From Phyllobacterium myrsinacearum (GTDB taxonomy: Bacteria > Pseudomonadota > Alphaproteobacteria > Rhizobiales > Rhizobiaceae), in assembly GCF_002980555.1 (NCBI RefSeq), contig NZ_PVBT01000001.1, forward strand, positions 1,116,001-1,180,000: DNA of 64,000 nt. Reading direction: 5' to 3'. The notes beneath the pieces are model-generated. The model did no database searches, was not told where the DNA came from, and saw only the letters and a program-made list of their open reading frames with translations. Below, in pieces: positions 52,868-61,563 of this stretch; positions within the stretch are counted from its first letter, which is position 1, and every line of letters begins with the position of its first letter. A program made the translations under genes and the position numbers.

Positions 52868-53950
52868 ATGAATGACCTTCTTCGCATACCTTGCGTCCTC
52901 ATGAGAGGCGGTACATCCAAGGGGCCGTTTTTTCTGGCATCGGACCTTCCCGCCGATCCGCAGCAGCGCGACCAGATCCTGCTGTCGGTGATGGGGTCCG
53001 GTCATCCCCTGCAGATCGACGGTATCGGGGGCGGCAACCCGGTTACCAGCAAAGTCGCCATCGTTGGCCCGGCAACGGTACCGGGTGCCGATGTCGACTA
53101 TCTCTTTGCCCAGGTACGGATCGATCAGCAGATGGTCGACACATCCCCCAATTGCGGCAACATGCTTGCCGCCGTTGGCCCGTTTGCCATCGAAGCCGGT
53201 CTGGTCAGGACGACGGGAGCGGTAACGCGGGTGCGGATACACAATGTCAACACCGGCAAGCTGATTGAGGCGGAAGTCCCGACACCGGACGGCCGTGTGG
53301 CCTATCTCGGCGATGCATCGATTGACGGGGTGCCGGGGCACGCCGCGCCGATTGCCCTGACATTCATGGACGCCGCCGGGGCACGAACCGGCAAGCTGTT
53401 TCCAACGGGCCAGCCACGCGAGATCATCGACGGCATCGATGTCACCTGCATTGATTGCGCCATGCCGATGATGATACTCGAGGCTGCGTCCATCGGGGCA
53501 ACCGGTTACGAGAGCGCTGCCGAACTCAACGCGGACCGTGCCCTCCTCGAGCGGCTGGAAAAGCTGCGGCTGCAGGCGGGCCAGCGCATGGGCATGGGCG
53601 ATGTGCGGACGCAGGTCACGCCCAAACCCGTCCTCATCTCAAAACCGAAAGCCGGCGGTGATCTGAATGTGCGCTATTTCATGCCACATCAGTGCCATCC
53701 GTCCCTCGCCACGACGGGCGCCGTCGGCATTGCCACGGCCTGCATCAGCGATGCCACGGTCGCATCACGCCTGATCGCAGGGCGCAGGCTTCCGGTCAAT
53801 CTTGTTCTCGAACATCCAAGCGGCCGTCTGGAAGTCAAGCTGGAATCCCGCAATGGCACAACGGTCGCCGGCATATTGCGGACCGCCCGGCGTCTGTTTG
53901 AGGGGCAAGTCTTTGCCAAACCTGTAGCGCAAATGGTTTGCGCAGCATAA
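52868..53950 (+). CDS. PrpF-family isomerase, 4-oxalomesaconate-tautomerase-like
   Basis: 360 residues from ATG 52868 (AAAGAG upstream); ATG 52844 in the same frame is an alternative. PrpF/GalD signatures: IPCVLMRGGTSKG near the N-terminus, SPNCGNMLAAVGPFAIE with the catalytic Cys, and a final half FMPHQCHPSLATTGA. PrpF isomerises methylaconitate; GalD tautomerises oxalomesaconate in gallate breakdown. The LysR neighbour and absence of prp genes favour the GalD-like assignment, but this is inference. It leads an operon with an ABC importer. Confidence 0.85.
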   Translation: MNDLLRIPCVLMRGGTSKGPFFLASDLPADPQQRDQILLSVMGSGHPLQIDGIGGGNPVTSKVAIVGPATVPGADVDYLFAQVRIDQQMVDTSPNCGNMLAAVGPFAIEAGLVRTTGAVTRVRIHNVNTGKLIEAEVPTPDGRVAYLGDASIDGVPGHAAPIALTFMDAAGARTGKLFPTGQPREIIDGIDVTCIDCAMPMMILEAASIGATGYESAAELNADRALLERLEKLRLQAGQRMGMGDVRTQVTPKPVLISKPKAGGDLNVRYFMPHQCHPSLATTGAVGIATACISDATVASRLIAGRRLPVNLVLEHPSGRLEVKLESRNGTTVAGILRTARRLFEGQVFAKPVAQMVCAA

Positions 53951-53997
53951 TTGAACGCGGTTGCCGGGAGGGCATCGCACATCTGGGAGGAAATACC

Positions 53998-54999
53998 ATG
54001 TATAAACTCATGCTCGCTCTGGCGGCGACGGTGGCATTCGCAGGATCGGCGTTGGCCGAACCTGTCCGCATCAGCGTCGGCTCGTACAATCTCAACAATC
54101 TGCCGTTTCCGGTCGCATCGGGCCTCGGCCTTTATGAAAAGGAAGGGCTTGATGTCACTGTCGAGAATTTTGCCTCGGGCGGTTCAAAGACGCTGCAGGC
54201 GCTTGTCGCCGGTTCGACCGATATAGCCGTCGGCTTCTACGATCACACGATCCAGATGCAGGCGCAAAAGAAAGACGTTGTTGGTATCGTGCTGCTGGCG
54301 CGCAATTCGGGACTGGTGCTTGCCGGCGGCAAGAACACCACATTCGATCCGGCAAAGCCCGAAACCATCAAGGGCGCCAAGATCGGCATTACCGCGCCCG
54401 GCTCCTCGTCGGACTTCTTTGTCCGCTACTATCTGCAGCGCCACAAGCTTTCAGCGGATGATGTTTCGCTGATCGGTGTCGGTTCCGGCTCGGCAGCCGT
54501 CGCCGCCCTCGAACAGGGGAAGGTTGATCTCCTGGTGAATTACGATCCGGCCGCGACCTTCATCGAAGCCAAAGGCGTCGGCAAGATCCTGATCGACGCG
54601 CGCAGCGACGATGGCGCCAAGGAGATTTATGGCGGCATCTATCCGACCTCGGTTCTCTATGCCACGCAGTCCTACATCGACAAGAATCCGCAGACGATCC
54701 AGAAGGTCGTCAATGCAACGGTCAAGGCTCTGGAATGGATGAACAAAAGCGCTCCGGAAGACATCGTCCAAAAGCTTCCCGAAGCCTTCATTTCCGGGGA
54801 CAAGGAAACCTACATAAAGGCCGTGGCAAACGCCAAGCCCATCTTCTCCATCGACGGCCGCTTCAACGAGGCCGAAGTCGAAACGCCGCTCGCAGTCCTG
54901 AAAAGCTTCAATGACAAGGTAGCGGCAACGGAGATCGACCTGAAGAAGACCTACACCAATAATTTCGTCGACAAAGCGCCGCACGAAGGCACGAACTGA
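53998..54999 (+). CDS. ABC transporter substrate-binding protein, TauA/SsuA/NMT1-like
   Basis: 333 residues from ATG 53998 with GGGAGG upstream. A signal peptide (cleavage near ALA-EPV) leads to a type-II binding fold: SGLGLYEKEGLDVTVENFASGGSKTLQALVAGSTDIAVGF is characteristic of the taurine/nitrate/NMT1 group. These bind sulfonates, nitrate, thiamine precursors or aromatic acids. Its place after a PrpF-family gene suggests a carboxylate ligand, as inference. Confidence 0.88.
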   Translation: MYKLMLALAATVAFAGSALAEPVRISVGSYNLNNLPFPVASGLGLYEKEGLDVTVENFASGGSKTLQALVAGSTDIAVGFYDHTIQMQAQKKDVVGIVLLARNSGLVLAGGKNTTFDPAKPETIKGAKIGITAPGSSSDFFVRYYLQRHKLSADDVSLIGVGSGSAAVAALEQGKVDLLVNYDPAATFIEAKGVGKILIDARSDDGAKEIYGGIYPTSVLYATQSYIDKNPQTIQKVVNATVKALEWMNKSAPEDIVQKLPEAFISGDKETYIKAVANAKPIFSIDGRFNEAEVETPLAVLKSFNDKVAATEIDLKKTYTNNFVDKAPHEGTN

Positions 55000-55010
55000 G
55001 GGAGAGGACC

Positions 55011-55841
55011 ATGGCCTTGGCAATGGTAAAACCGGTTGCGGCGGCAACCGTTGAACAACCGCGAAAAGCGATGGTGTCCATCGATTCCGTGACAATGTCA
55101 TTCGGCACGTTCGTTGCGGTGGAAAACGTCGACCTGACAGTGGCCGATGGCGAGTTTCTTGCCATTGTCGGCCCCACCGGATGCGGTAAAAGCACGATAT
55201 TGAACGCCATTGCCGGACTGCTCAAGCCGTCCGGCGGGCGCGTCTCGATTGACGGCAATCCGGTATCGGGCATCCAGAACGATATTGGCTACCTGTTCCA
55301 GCAGGATGCCCTGCTGCCCTGGAAAACCGCCATCGAGAATGTCGAGCTTGGGCTGCTGTTCAAGGGCGTTGCGACGGCGGAACGGCGCGAGCGGTCGATG
55401 ATGTGGCTGGCCAAAGTGGGCCTGAAGGGCTTTGAGCAGCGATATCCGCACCAGTTGTCCGGCGGCCAGCGCAAGCGGGTGCAGATGGCGCAGGCGCTGA
55501 TCACCGGCCCGAAAGTCATTCTGATGGACGAGCCGTTCTCGGCGCTCGATATCCACACCCGGCATCTGATGCAGAACGAGCTTCTGCGTCTGTGGCAGGA
55601 GGAGCGCCGCGCCGTGGTGATGATCACCCATGACCTGGAGGAAGCGATAGCGCTCGGCGACCGGGTGGCGGTGCTTGCCGCCGGGCCGCGCAGCCGGGTT
55701 ATCGACAGCTTCGATGTGGACCTTGCAAGACCGCGCGACGTCGCTGAAATCAAACTGGATCCGCGTTTCATGGATCTGTACCGCAATATCTGGGCGTCGC
55801 TGCGCGGCGAAGTGGAGAAGAGCTATGAACGTCGCGACTGA
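55011..55841 (+). CDS. ABC transporter ATPase, TauB/SsuB-like
   Basis: 276 residues: Walker A GPTGCGKST, Q-loop FQQDALLPW, signature LSGGQRKRVQMAQAL and Walker B VILMDEPFSALD, then MITHDLEEAI. This is the TauB/SsuB/NrtD-type subunit. The first 20 residues (ALAMVKPVAAATVEQPRKAM) are an extension with no known role. Follows the binding-protein gene by 11 bases and overlaps the permease gene by 17 bases. Confidence 0.92.
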   Translation: MALAMVKPVAAATVEQPRKAMVSIDSVTMSFGTFVAVENVDLTVADGEFLAIVGPTGCGKSTILNAIAGLLKPSGGRVSIDGNPVSGIQNDIGYLFQQDALLPWKTAIENVELGLLFKGVATAERRERSMMWLAKVGLKGFEQRYPHQLSGGQRKRVQMAQALITGPKVILMDEPFSALDIHTRHLMQNELLRLWQEERRAVVMITHDLEEAIALGDRVAVLAAGPRSRVIDSFDVDLARPRDVAEIKLDPRFMDLYRNIWASLRGEVEKSYERRD

Positions 55842-56601
55842 ACGACTGATCCAACTGGGCCTGCTTGTGGCCATCCTCGGCGGCTGGCAGCTTGGCGTGT
55901 CGACCGGCGTCATCGACGTTTTCTTCTTTCCGGCGCCCGTCGACATTTTCAACCAGATCGTCAACTGGGTCATCGATCCCAATTTTTATCGCCACGTCAC
56001 GATCACGCTGACGGAAACCGTGCTCGGCTATGTCATCGGCACGGGACTGGGCGTTGCCGCCGGCGTCTGGCTCGGTCTCAGCCGCAGTGCCGCGCGCATT
56101 CTCGACCCGTTCATCAAGGGCCTCAATGCCATTCCGCGCGTGGTGCTTGCGCCGATCTTCGTGCTGTGGCTCGGGCTCGGCCTGTGGTCGAAGGTGGCGC
56201 TTGCCGTCACACTCGTGTTCTTCATCACGTTCTTCAATGCCATGCAGGGCGTGCGCGAAGTCAATCCGGTGGTTCTGGCCAATGCCCGTATTCTCGGTGC
56301 AAAGCGTTCAGAACTCCTGCGCCATGTCTATTTCCCTGCCGCAGCCAGCTGGATTCTGTCCTCCCTGCGCACTTCGGTCGGCTTCGCGGTTGTTGGCGCC
56401 ATCATCGGTGAATATCTTGGCGCGTCGGCAGGCCTCGGCTATCTGATCGCGCAGGCGGAAGGCAATTTCGATGCCGTCGGCGTTTTTGCCGGCATCATCA
56501 TCCTCGCCGTCTTTGTTCTCGTCATCGACCGCGTGCTCGACGTGGTGGAGAACCGGCTGATCAAATGGCGGCCGAACGCGGCGGAAGAGAAGACGGCCTG
56601 A
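55825..56601 (+). CDS. ABC transporter permease, TauC/SsuC-like
   Basis: 258 residues from ATG 55825 (GGAGAAG upstream). Six predicted membrane helices and the binding-protein-dependent transport motif EYLGASAGLGYLIAQAEGNF near residue 200, typical of TauC/SsuC. It completes the importer. The stop codon lies within a small hairpin shared with the convergent gene. Confidence 0.9.
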   Translation: MNVATERLIQLGLLVAILGGWQLGVSTGVIDVFFFPAPVDIFNQIVNWVIDPNFYRHVTITLTETVLGYVIGTGLGVAAGVWLGLSRSAARILDPFIKGLNAIPRVVLAPIFVLWLGLGLWSKVALAVTLVFFITFFNAMQGVREVNPVVLANARILGAKRSELLRHVYFPAAASWILSSLRTSVGFAVVGAIIGEYLGASAGLGYLIAQAEGNFDAVGVFAGIIILAVFVLVIDRVLDVVENRLIKWRPNAAEEKTA

Positions 56602-56612
56602 CCCGCTCAGGC
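56596..56612. terminator. Short hairpin overlapping two convergent stop codons
   Basis: GCCTGA and TCAGGC pair around CCCGC. The + strand stop of the permease and the - strand stop of the SnoaL-like gene lie inside the arms. TGTTTGG follows on the + strand; the stem is short, so function as a terminator is uncertain. Confidence 0.35.
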
Positions 56613-57029
56613 TGTTTGGTGACCGCCTTCCACGCGGTCTGCCGCGGTGCTTTCCGTGACATCCCGGGAGGCATCGCGGTCTTGAACCGTGACGCGCAGA
56701 ATTTTCCCGGCTTCATCGAACAGAATAACTTCCTCGCCGGAACGCCGGGACACTTCACCCGTCCCGTTATGCGTTGCGACAAGACGCCAAACCGACTTCG
56801 CTGAACGGGGCGACAGTTGCTCGATCAGATCGTCTTCGGCAACCTGGTCGGGATAGACGGCAAAATAGGCCTTGAATGCCTCCAGGATAGCCTGCCGCCC
56901 GGCAATCTCGCCAATACCGCTCGATGCATAGACGGCATCGATGGCGAAAAGGGCGGCAATTGCCTCGAAGTCTAGGGCATTGATGGCAGCATGGTAGAGG
57001 CAGGTTGTTTCGACGGGACTGAACGGCAC
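56607..57029 (-). CDS. SnoaL/NTF2-like protein
   Basis: 140 residues of cystatin/NTF2-like fold: AAINALDFEAIAALFAIDAVYASSGIGEIAGRQAILEAFKAYF, then WRLVATHNGTGEV and VILFDEAGKILRVTVQD. Proteins of this type include polyketide cyclases, ketosteroid isomerase and unassigned small enzymes. No signal peptide. It is convergent with the ABC permease and may use the imported compound or be unrelated. Confidence 0.75.
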   Translation of the reverse strand: MPFSPVETTCLYHAAINALDFEAIAALFAIDAVYASSGIGEIAGRQAILEAFKAYFAVYPDQVAEDDLIEQLSPRSAKSVWRLVATHNGTGEVSRRSGEEVILFDEAGKILRVTVQDRDASRDVTESTAADRVEGGHQTA

Positions 57030-57199
57030 GAGGGTCTTACTCCGGTTTGGGCCTGTGGACAGTGCACTATCCCGGACATTTGTTCCAGATCGCCTGTGCC
57101 CGGAAATCGTTGGTGTTTGACAGTTGCCGCCGCTTCAAGGACATAATTGTTCGCGCATTGTTTCGGCGCAGCGGTCTTTCAGCGACGGGGTGAAAACAA

Positions 57200-57925
57200 G
57201 TGCAGACAGCTCACACGGATATCCGTCAGAAGCATATGGCGGTGCGGACCCATGCATTGGACTTCTGGATGGCGCGCGCCGCCGTCCTCGTCGTCGCCGG
57301 ACTGCAGTTCCTGCTGGTGAATGATTTTTCGTGGGGACCGCGCTGGCTCGCGCCGGTTATCGAGCTTCTGCTGCTGGCGCCGCTTTCCATGGCAACCGCA
57401 TGGGTGCAGACGCGGGCAAGCCGAGCAACGACGGAAGAGCATTTTCACCTGGTCGGGCGTTCGCGGCGCCTGATCCGCCGCGCTGCACTTGGCCTGACAA
57501 TCCTGATCACGTTCATGAACTTTGTCGCGCTGTACTTTCTTGTACGAGCCCTGCTCGGCGGTCACGCCGGGTCGGCGCAGACACTGTTGATCGATGCGGT
57601 CAACATATGGGTAACGAATGTCATCGCCTTCACCCTTTGGTACTGGAGCATTGACCGTGGCGGACCGGCCAGCCGCGGTCTGACATCAAAGACCTATGGC
57701 GATTTCCAGTTCCCGCAAATGGTCATTCAGGATGAACGGCTCAAGGATTGGTCACCGGGCTTCATCGATTACCTCTTTCTGTCGTTCACCAATGCGACGG
57801 CTTTCTCGCCGACCGACACGATGCCCCTGTCGCCACGGGCAAAACTGCTGATGATGGCGGAAGCGTCGCTTTCCCTGCTGACCATCGCCCTTGTCGCGGC
57901 GCGCGCCGTCAATATCCTGGCGTAG
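57200..57925 (+). CDS. DUF1345-like membrane protein
   Basis: 241 residues from GTG 57200; ATG 57236 is an alternative. Four to five membrane helices and the conserved DUF1345 end FIDYLFLSFTNATAFSPTDTMPLSPRAKLLMMAEASLSLLTIALVAARAVNILA, resembling an ion-channel pore-helix arrangement. The family has no established role. TTGACA (57117-57122) and CATAAT (57142-57147) lie upstream with a spacer of 19, weaker than ideal. First of three consecutive membrane-protein genes. Confidence 0.72.
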   Translation: MQTAHTDIRQKHMAVRTHALDFWMARAAVLVVAGLQFLLVNDFSWGPRWLAPVIELLLLAPLSMATAWVQTRASRATTEEHFHLVGRSRRLIRRAALGLTILITFMNFVALYFLVRALLGGHAGSAQTLLIDAVNIWVTNVIAFTLWYWSIDRGGPASRGLTSKTYGDFQFPQMVIQDERLKDWSPGFIDYLFLSFTNATAFSPTDTMPLSPRAKLLMMAEASLSLLTIALVAARAVNILA

Positions 57926-57945
57926 CGGCGGAACCGGAAACCTTG

Positions 57946-58419
57946 ATGGACGAGAAGCGCATTCACCGGATTTTCGAGATCAGCATCCTGTTGAAAGGTG
58001 CCCATGCGCTCATCGAGTGTATCGGCGGTCTGATCCTGGTTTTTGTCAACACGGCCTCCATCCGATTGATGGTGAATACGTTCACACAGACGAGACTCCT
58101 GGACGATCCCGATGATTATATCGCGACGCACCTTGCACGGCTTGCCGGCGACTTCTCCGTCAGCAGCCAGCATTTCTATGCGTTTTATCTGTTGAGCCAC
58201 GGGCTCATCAAAGCCCTTCTGGTCATCGCGTTGCTGCGCAACAAGCTTTGGGCCTATCCGCTTTCCCTGGTGGTTCTGGGACTGTTCATCGCCTACCAGC
58301 TGTACCGGTATTCCTACACGCAGAGCGCAGCCCTCATCGTGCTGACGGTTTTCGACCTGTTTGTCATGCTGCTCATCTGGCACGAATACCGGCTGGTTCA
58401 AAAGCACGCTTCGCGATAG
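57946..58419 (+). CDS. DUF2127 membrane protein
   Basis: 157 residues from ATG 57946; a longer frame from 57748 runs inside the previous gene. The start IHRIFEISILLKGAHALIECIGGLILVFV and a further FSVSSQHFYAFYLLSHGLIKALLVIALLR match DUF2127, a four-helix inner-membrane family of unknown function. It follows the DUF1345-like gene by 20 bases. Confidence 0.75.
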   Translation: MDEKRIHRIFEISILLKGAHALIECIGGLILVFVNTASIRLMVNTFTQTRLLDDPDDYIATHLARLAGDFSVSSQHFYAFYLLSHGLIKALLVIALLRNKLWAYPLSLVVLGLFIAYQLYRYSYTQSAALIVLTVFDLFVMLLIWHEYRLVQKHASR

Positions 58420-58428
58420 GTTGCGCCG

Positions 58429-58713
58429 ATGCCGCTAAAAATCCCTCTCATCGCCGGATCGATCCTTTGCCTTCTCATCTTTCCGCTCGCATTGCTTTTT
58501 GCGGGCATGTCGGTGATGGCGTCGGATGGCGGAATCACGGCTGAGGCGCGGATGATTTTCTACGTCATGTGCGGCTGGCCGGTCAGCGCCCTTGCCGGAC
58601 CGATTGGCGCAGCATTGACCCACCGCCGCCTCGGCGCGTGGGCCCTTTTGTGGTTCGTTCCGTGCCTGGCCTATGCGGCCGTTATCCTCGGGCTCACCCT
58701 ATTCGCCCGCTGA
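58429..58713 (+). CDS. Small membrane protein
   Basis: 94 residues with two to three helices (IPLIAGSILCLLIFPLALLF…, ARMIFYVMCGWPVSAL…, WALLWFVPCLAYAAVILGL). No family recognised. It starts nine bases after the DUF2127 stop, so the three membrane genes probably form one operon. Convergent with the DUF1428 gene. Confidence 0.65.
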   Translation: MPLKIPLIAGSILCLLIFPLALLFAGMSVMASDGGITAEARMIFYVMCGWPVSALAGPIGAALTHRRLGAWALLWFVPCLAYAAVILGLTLFAR

Positions 58714-58726
58714 CGTCACAGGGTGG

Positions 58727-59080
58727 TCAAAGCTCCATGAAGGACTCGAACCCGCCATAGATCATACGCTTGCCATCAAACGGCATCTCCCATTTATCAT
58801 TCGCAAGCCGGGGGTCCTCCATAGCCTTCCTGTTGGTTTCGTCCCGCTGCTGTCGCGACGCATGAACAATCCACGAAAAGACGACGATTTCATCGTCCTT
58901 CGCCTGCACGGCACGCGGAAACGACGTCAGTTCGCCGTAGGGAACGTCATCACCAAGGCATTCCACATAGGCCAGAGCGCCATGTTCCTTCCAGACATCA
59001 CCCGCAGCGCGCGCCATCGCCTTATAGGCATCGATCTTGTCCTTCGGCACGGCCAGTACAAATCCATCGACATAAGACAT
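58727..59080 (-). CDS. DUF1428 family protein
   Basis: 117 residues from ATG 59080, selected because GAGGAG lies six bases upstream. The pattern MSYVDGFVLAVPKDKIDAYK…, VECLGDDVPYG and a final MPFDGKRMIYGGFE is the DUF1428 dimeric alpha-beta-barrel family, with unknown function. Single gene with convergent and same-strand neighbours. Confidence 0.85.
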   Translation of the reverse strand: MSYVDGFVLAVPKDKIDAYKAMARAAGDVWKEHGALAYVECLGDDVPYGELTSFPRAVQAKDDEIVVFSWIVHASRQQRDETNRKAMEDPRLANDKWEMPFDGKRMIYGGFESFMEL

Positions 59081-59192
59081 TGTCATCTCCTCATTCGTTT
59101 CAACTGTTCTAGGACGATTGAACGGGATGGTTTGCGACATTGTTCCCGTATTTTTATCAGCTCCCGATGATTTCCGGGCTGACAATGGAATA

Positions 59193-59213
59193 ACCGCCTT
59201 TTCGCAAGGCGGT
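59193..59213 (-). terminator. Hairpin downstream of the sugar ABC operon
   Basis: ACCGCCTT and AAGGCGGT pair around a 5-base loop, 28 bases past the binding-protein stop on the minus strand. A smaller hairpin (CGGTC-TTT-GACCG followed by GTTTTT on the minus strand) covers the stop codon itself. Together they probably end the operon. Confidence 0.5.
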
Positions 59214-59240
59214 CATTCGCTGCTTTTGCTGAAAAACCGG

Positions 59241-60206
59241 TCAAAGACCGTTCTTTTTGAGAATCTCCGGTGCATTCGCCTTGGTGATGGTTTCGGTGCC
59301 AAGGACGATTTTCTTCTCCACCTTTTCACCCGCAAGGACTTTCAGCGCCTGGCGCAATCCTTCGGCTCCGGGTGTCGGGTAGAGGAACGTTGCGGCGAGT
59401 TCCCCCTTGTTGACCCACTGGACGCCTTCATTCGGCAGTCCGTCGACGCCAAGGAACAGGATGTCCTTTTCGCGCCCCGCATCCTTGGCGGCGAGATAGG
59501 CGCCATAGGCCATCGGATCATTGTGGCCGTAGACCAGCTTGATGTCCTCATGGTTGCGCAGGGCGGTTGCCATGATGTTATAGGCCTGATCCTGCTTCCA
59601 GTCGCCGGACTGCTTGTCCAAGAGATAGGTGATGCCCTTCTCCGCATCGGTGTATTTGTGGAAACCGTTGCTGCGGTCATGGCTTGCCTGCGTGCCGAGG
59701 CCACCCCAGATTTCGACCACTGTGCCTTTGGCCTTGCCCTTGCCGCCGAGCAATTCCACGGCGTGCTGTCCCGCCGCTTCACCGATCACCACATTGTCGC
59801 CGCCAATCCACTGGGTGAACTTGTCGGTATCGACGTTGCGGTCAAGCACGATCACCGGAATGCCGGCATCCATGGCTTTTTCCACCACGCCGGTCAGGCC
59901 AGCCGATTCCTTGGGTGAAATCAGGATTGCGTCCACTTCCTGCCGGATGAAATTTTCAACATCGGCCACCTGCTTTTCCGTCTTGTCCTGGCCGTCCGCG
60001 ACAAGCAGCTCAACATTCGGATGGTTTTTGGCTTCGGCGACCAGATCCTTGTTGAACTGGACGCGCCAGGGTTCGACGGTCGTAGTCTGGCTGAAGCCGA
60101 TGACATATTTATCCTTGGCCCATGCGCCCGGCATGTGCAGCGCCAGCGACGCGATGAAGGCGGTTGCCATTGCCAATCTGGCAAAATGTCTGCGTGTCAG
60201 TCTCAT
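59241..60206 (-). CDS. Sugar ABC transporter substrate-binding protein (ribose type)
   Basis: 321 residues from ATG 60206, with GGGAGGATAGA upstream; the longer frame to 60368 reads inside the permease gene. The signal begins MRLTRRHFARLAMATAF, a twin-arginine-like start followed by a hydrophobic stretch. The mature protein has the type-I sugar-binding fold: KYVIGFSQTTTVEPW, VDAILISPKESAGLTGVV and GHNDPMAYGAYLAAKDAG. Ligand is likely a monosaccharide or polyol. Third gene of the operon, which is atypical. Confidence 0.87.
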   Translation of the reverse strand: MRLTRRHFARLAMATAFIASLALHMPGAWAKDKYVIGFSQTTTVEPWRVQFNKDLVAEAKNHPNVELLVADGQDKTEKQVADVENFIRQEVDAILISPKESAGLTGVVEKAMDAGIPVIVLDRNVDTDKFTQWIGGDNVVIGEAAGQHAVELLGGKGKAKGTVVEIWGGLGTQASHDRSNGFHKYTDAEKGITYLLDKQSGDWKQDQAYNIMATALRNHEDIKLVYGHNDPMAYGAYLAAKDAGREKDILFLGVDGLPNEGVQWVNKGELAATFLYPTPGAEGLRQALKVLAGEKVEKKIVLGTETITKANAPEILKKNGL

Positions 60207-60237
60207 TCTATCCTCCCTGATAGTCCTTGTTGTCGGT

Positions 60238-61563
60238 TCAATCACCCTGCCCTTGCCGGTTTTCTGGCTTGCCGGGCTCGGATTTCCTGGATGGGGCGGC
60301 TGTCGCGAGCTGGGAGAGAAAAAACAGCCATCCGCTGGAGCGCCGCTCCTGCAGCAGCACCGCAACAATGATGATGATGCCCTTGAGCACCAGTTGCGTG
60401 TTGCTGTCGATATTGTTGAGCTGCAGGATATTGCTGAGAAAGCCGAAGATAAGCACGCCGACGAGCGTGCCGATCATCGAGCCGCGGCCGCCCATCAAGC
60501 TGGTGCCGCCGATCACCACGGCCGCAATCGCATCAAGCTCAAGCCCCGTGCCCGCATCGGGCTTTCCCTGCCTGTATTGCGCGACATAGAGAATACCCGC
60601 GAGCGCCGCGAGATATCCCGATATGGCATAGACGCTGATCTTTACCCGCCAGACCGGCACACCGGCGAGCCGCGCTGCTTCTTCATTGCCACCGATGGCA
60701 TAAATGTACCGGCCGAACTTCGTGTATTTCAGGATCACCCAGAACAGGAGAATGATGGCGGCAAAGATCAATCCCGGAACCGGTATCAATCCGAATATCA
60801 GCGAGCGCAGGAATTCGAAATTCTCAGTCGCGTTGCTGCCGGTATAGACCGGCCAGACCGCGGTGTTCTGGCCCGCCGTCAGGCGGGCAACGCCCAGCCC
60901 CGCCACCATCATGGCAAGGGTGACGATGAAGGGCTGCAGACGGCCGCCGACGATGACCAGGCCATTGACCATGCCAAGCATGAAACCGACGGCTGGAACC
61001 ACCACGAGCACCAGCAGCACCCCGGCCTTCGCATCTGCACCGGAGGCGACCCACCAGGCAATGGCGGCCGCAGCCACGATTGCAACAAGGGCGATGATGC
61101 GGTTCCGCTGCGTCTGGTCATTTTCGCACTCGCCGACGGACCGCCCGCCTATCCGGGCAAGGAACAGCCCCGCTCCCAGCACGACAAGGAATGCCAGCAT
61201 GAAAATGGCGGGAATACCGATGGTATAGGCCGCTGACCAGCCCTCATTGGTCAGGAGCATGGCGCAGACGACGGAACCCAGCGCAAGCACGGACCCGACC
61301 GAAAGGTCAATTCCGGCAATGAGGATCACCAGCGTCATGCCGACAGCTGTAATGCCCGTGACCGAAATCTGCCGGAAAACATCGGACAGGTTGCCGTAGG
61401 ACAGGAAAATATTGTGCCCCTTGGACGATACCGGCGATGAGAAAATGCCGACCAGAAACAGCAGTACCAATCCCCAGTAGAGCTTGGTTGCATTCAAGAG
61501 GCTCCTGATCCGGCCGAGACTGCCTTGGGATGACCGCATGGTCTGCTCGCTCGTTCGTGTCAT
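60238..61563 (-). CDS. Sugar ABC transporter permease (RbsC/XylH type)
   Basis: 441 residues, longer than RbsC (about 320) and close to XylH. Permease signatures LIAGIDLSVGSVLALGS and DAIAAVVIGGTSLMGGRGS are present. The extra length is an insert of additional membrane segments (around 135-190). Start overlaps the ATPase stop (ATGA). It forms the import channel with the ATPase. Confidence 0.9.
   Translation of the reverse strand: MTRTSEQTMRSSQGSLGRIRSLLNATKLYWGLVLLFLVGIFSSPVSSKGHNIFLSYGNLSDVFRQISVTGITAVGMTLVILIAGIDLSVGSVLALGSVVCAMLLTNEGWSAAYTIGIPAIFMLAFLVVLGAGLFLARIGGRSVGECENDQTQRNRIIALVAIVAAAAIAWWVASGADAKAGVLLVLVVVPAVGFMLGMVNGLVIVGGRLQPFIVTLAMMVAGLGVARLTAGQNTAVWPVYTGSNATENFEFLRSLIFGLIPVPGLIFAAIILLFWVILKYTKFGRYIYAIGGNEEAARLAGVPVWRVKISVYAISGYLAALAGILYVAQYRQGKPDAGTGLELDAIAAVVIGGTSLMGGRGSMIGTLVGVLIFGFLSNILQLNNIDSNTQLVLKGIIIIVAVLLQERRSSGWLFFLSQLATAAPSRKSEPGKPENRQGQGD

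Noticed and set aside
59629-61236. 535-residue plus-strand open frame
   Set aside because: Antisense to the sugar-binding protein and permease; low-complexity composition.
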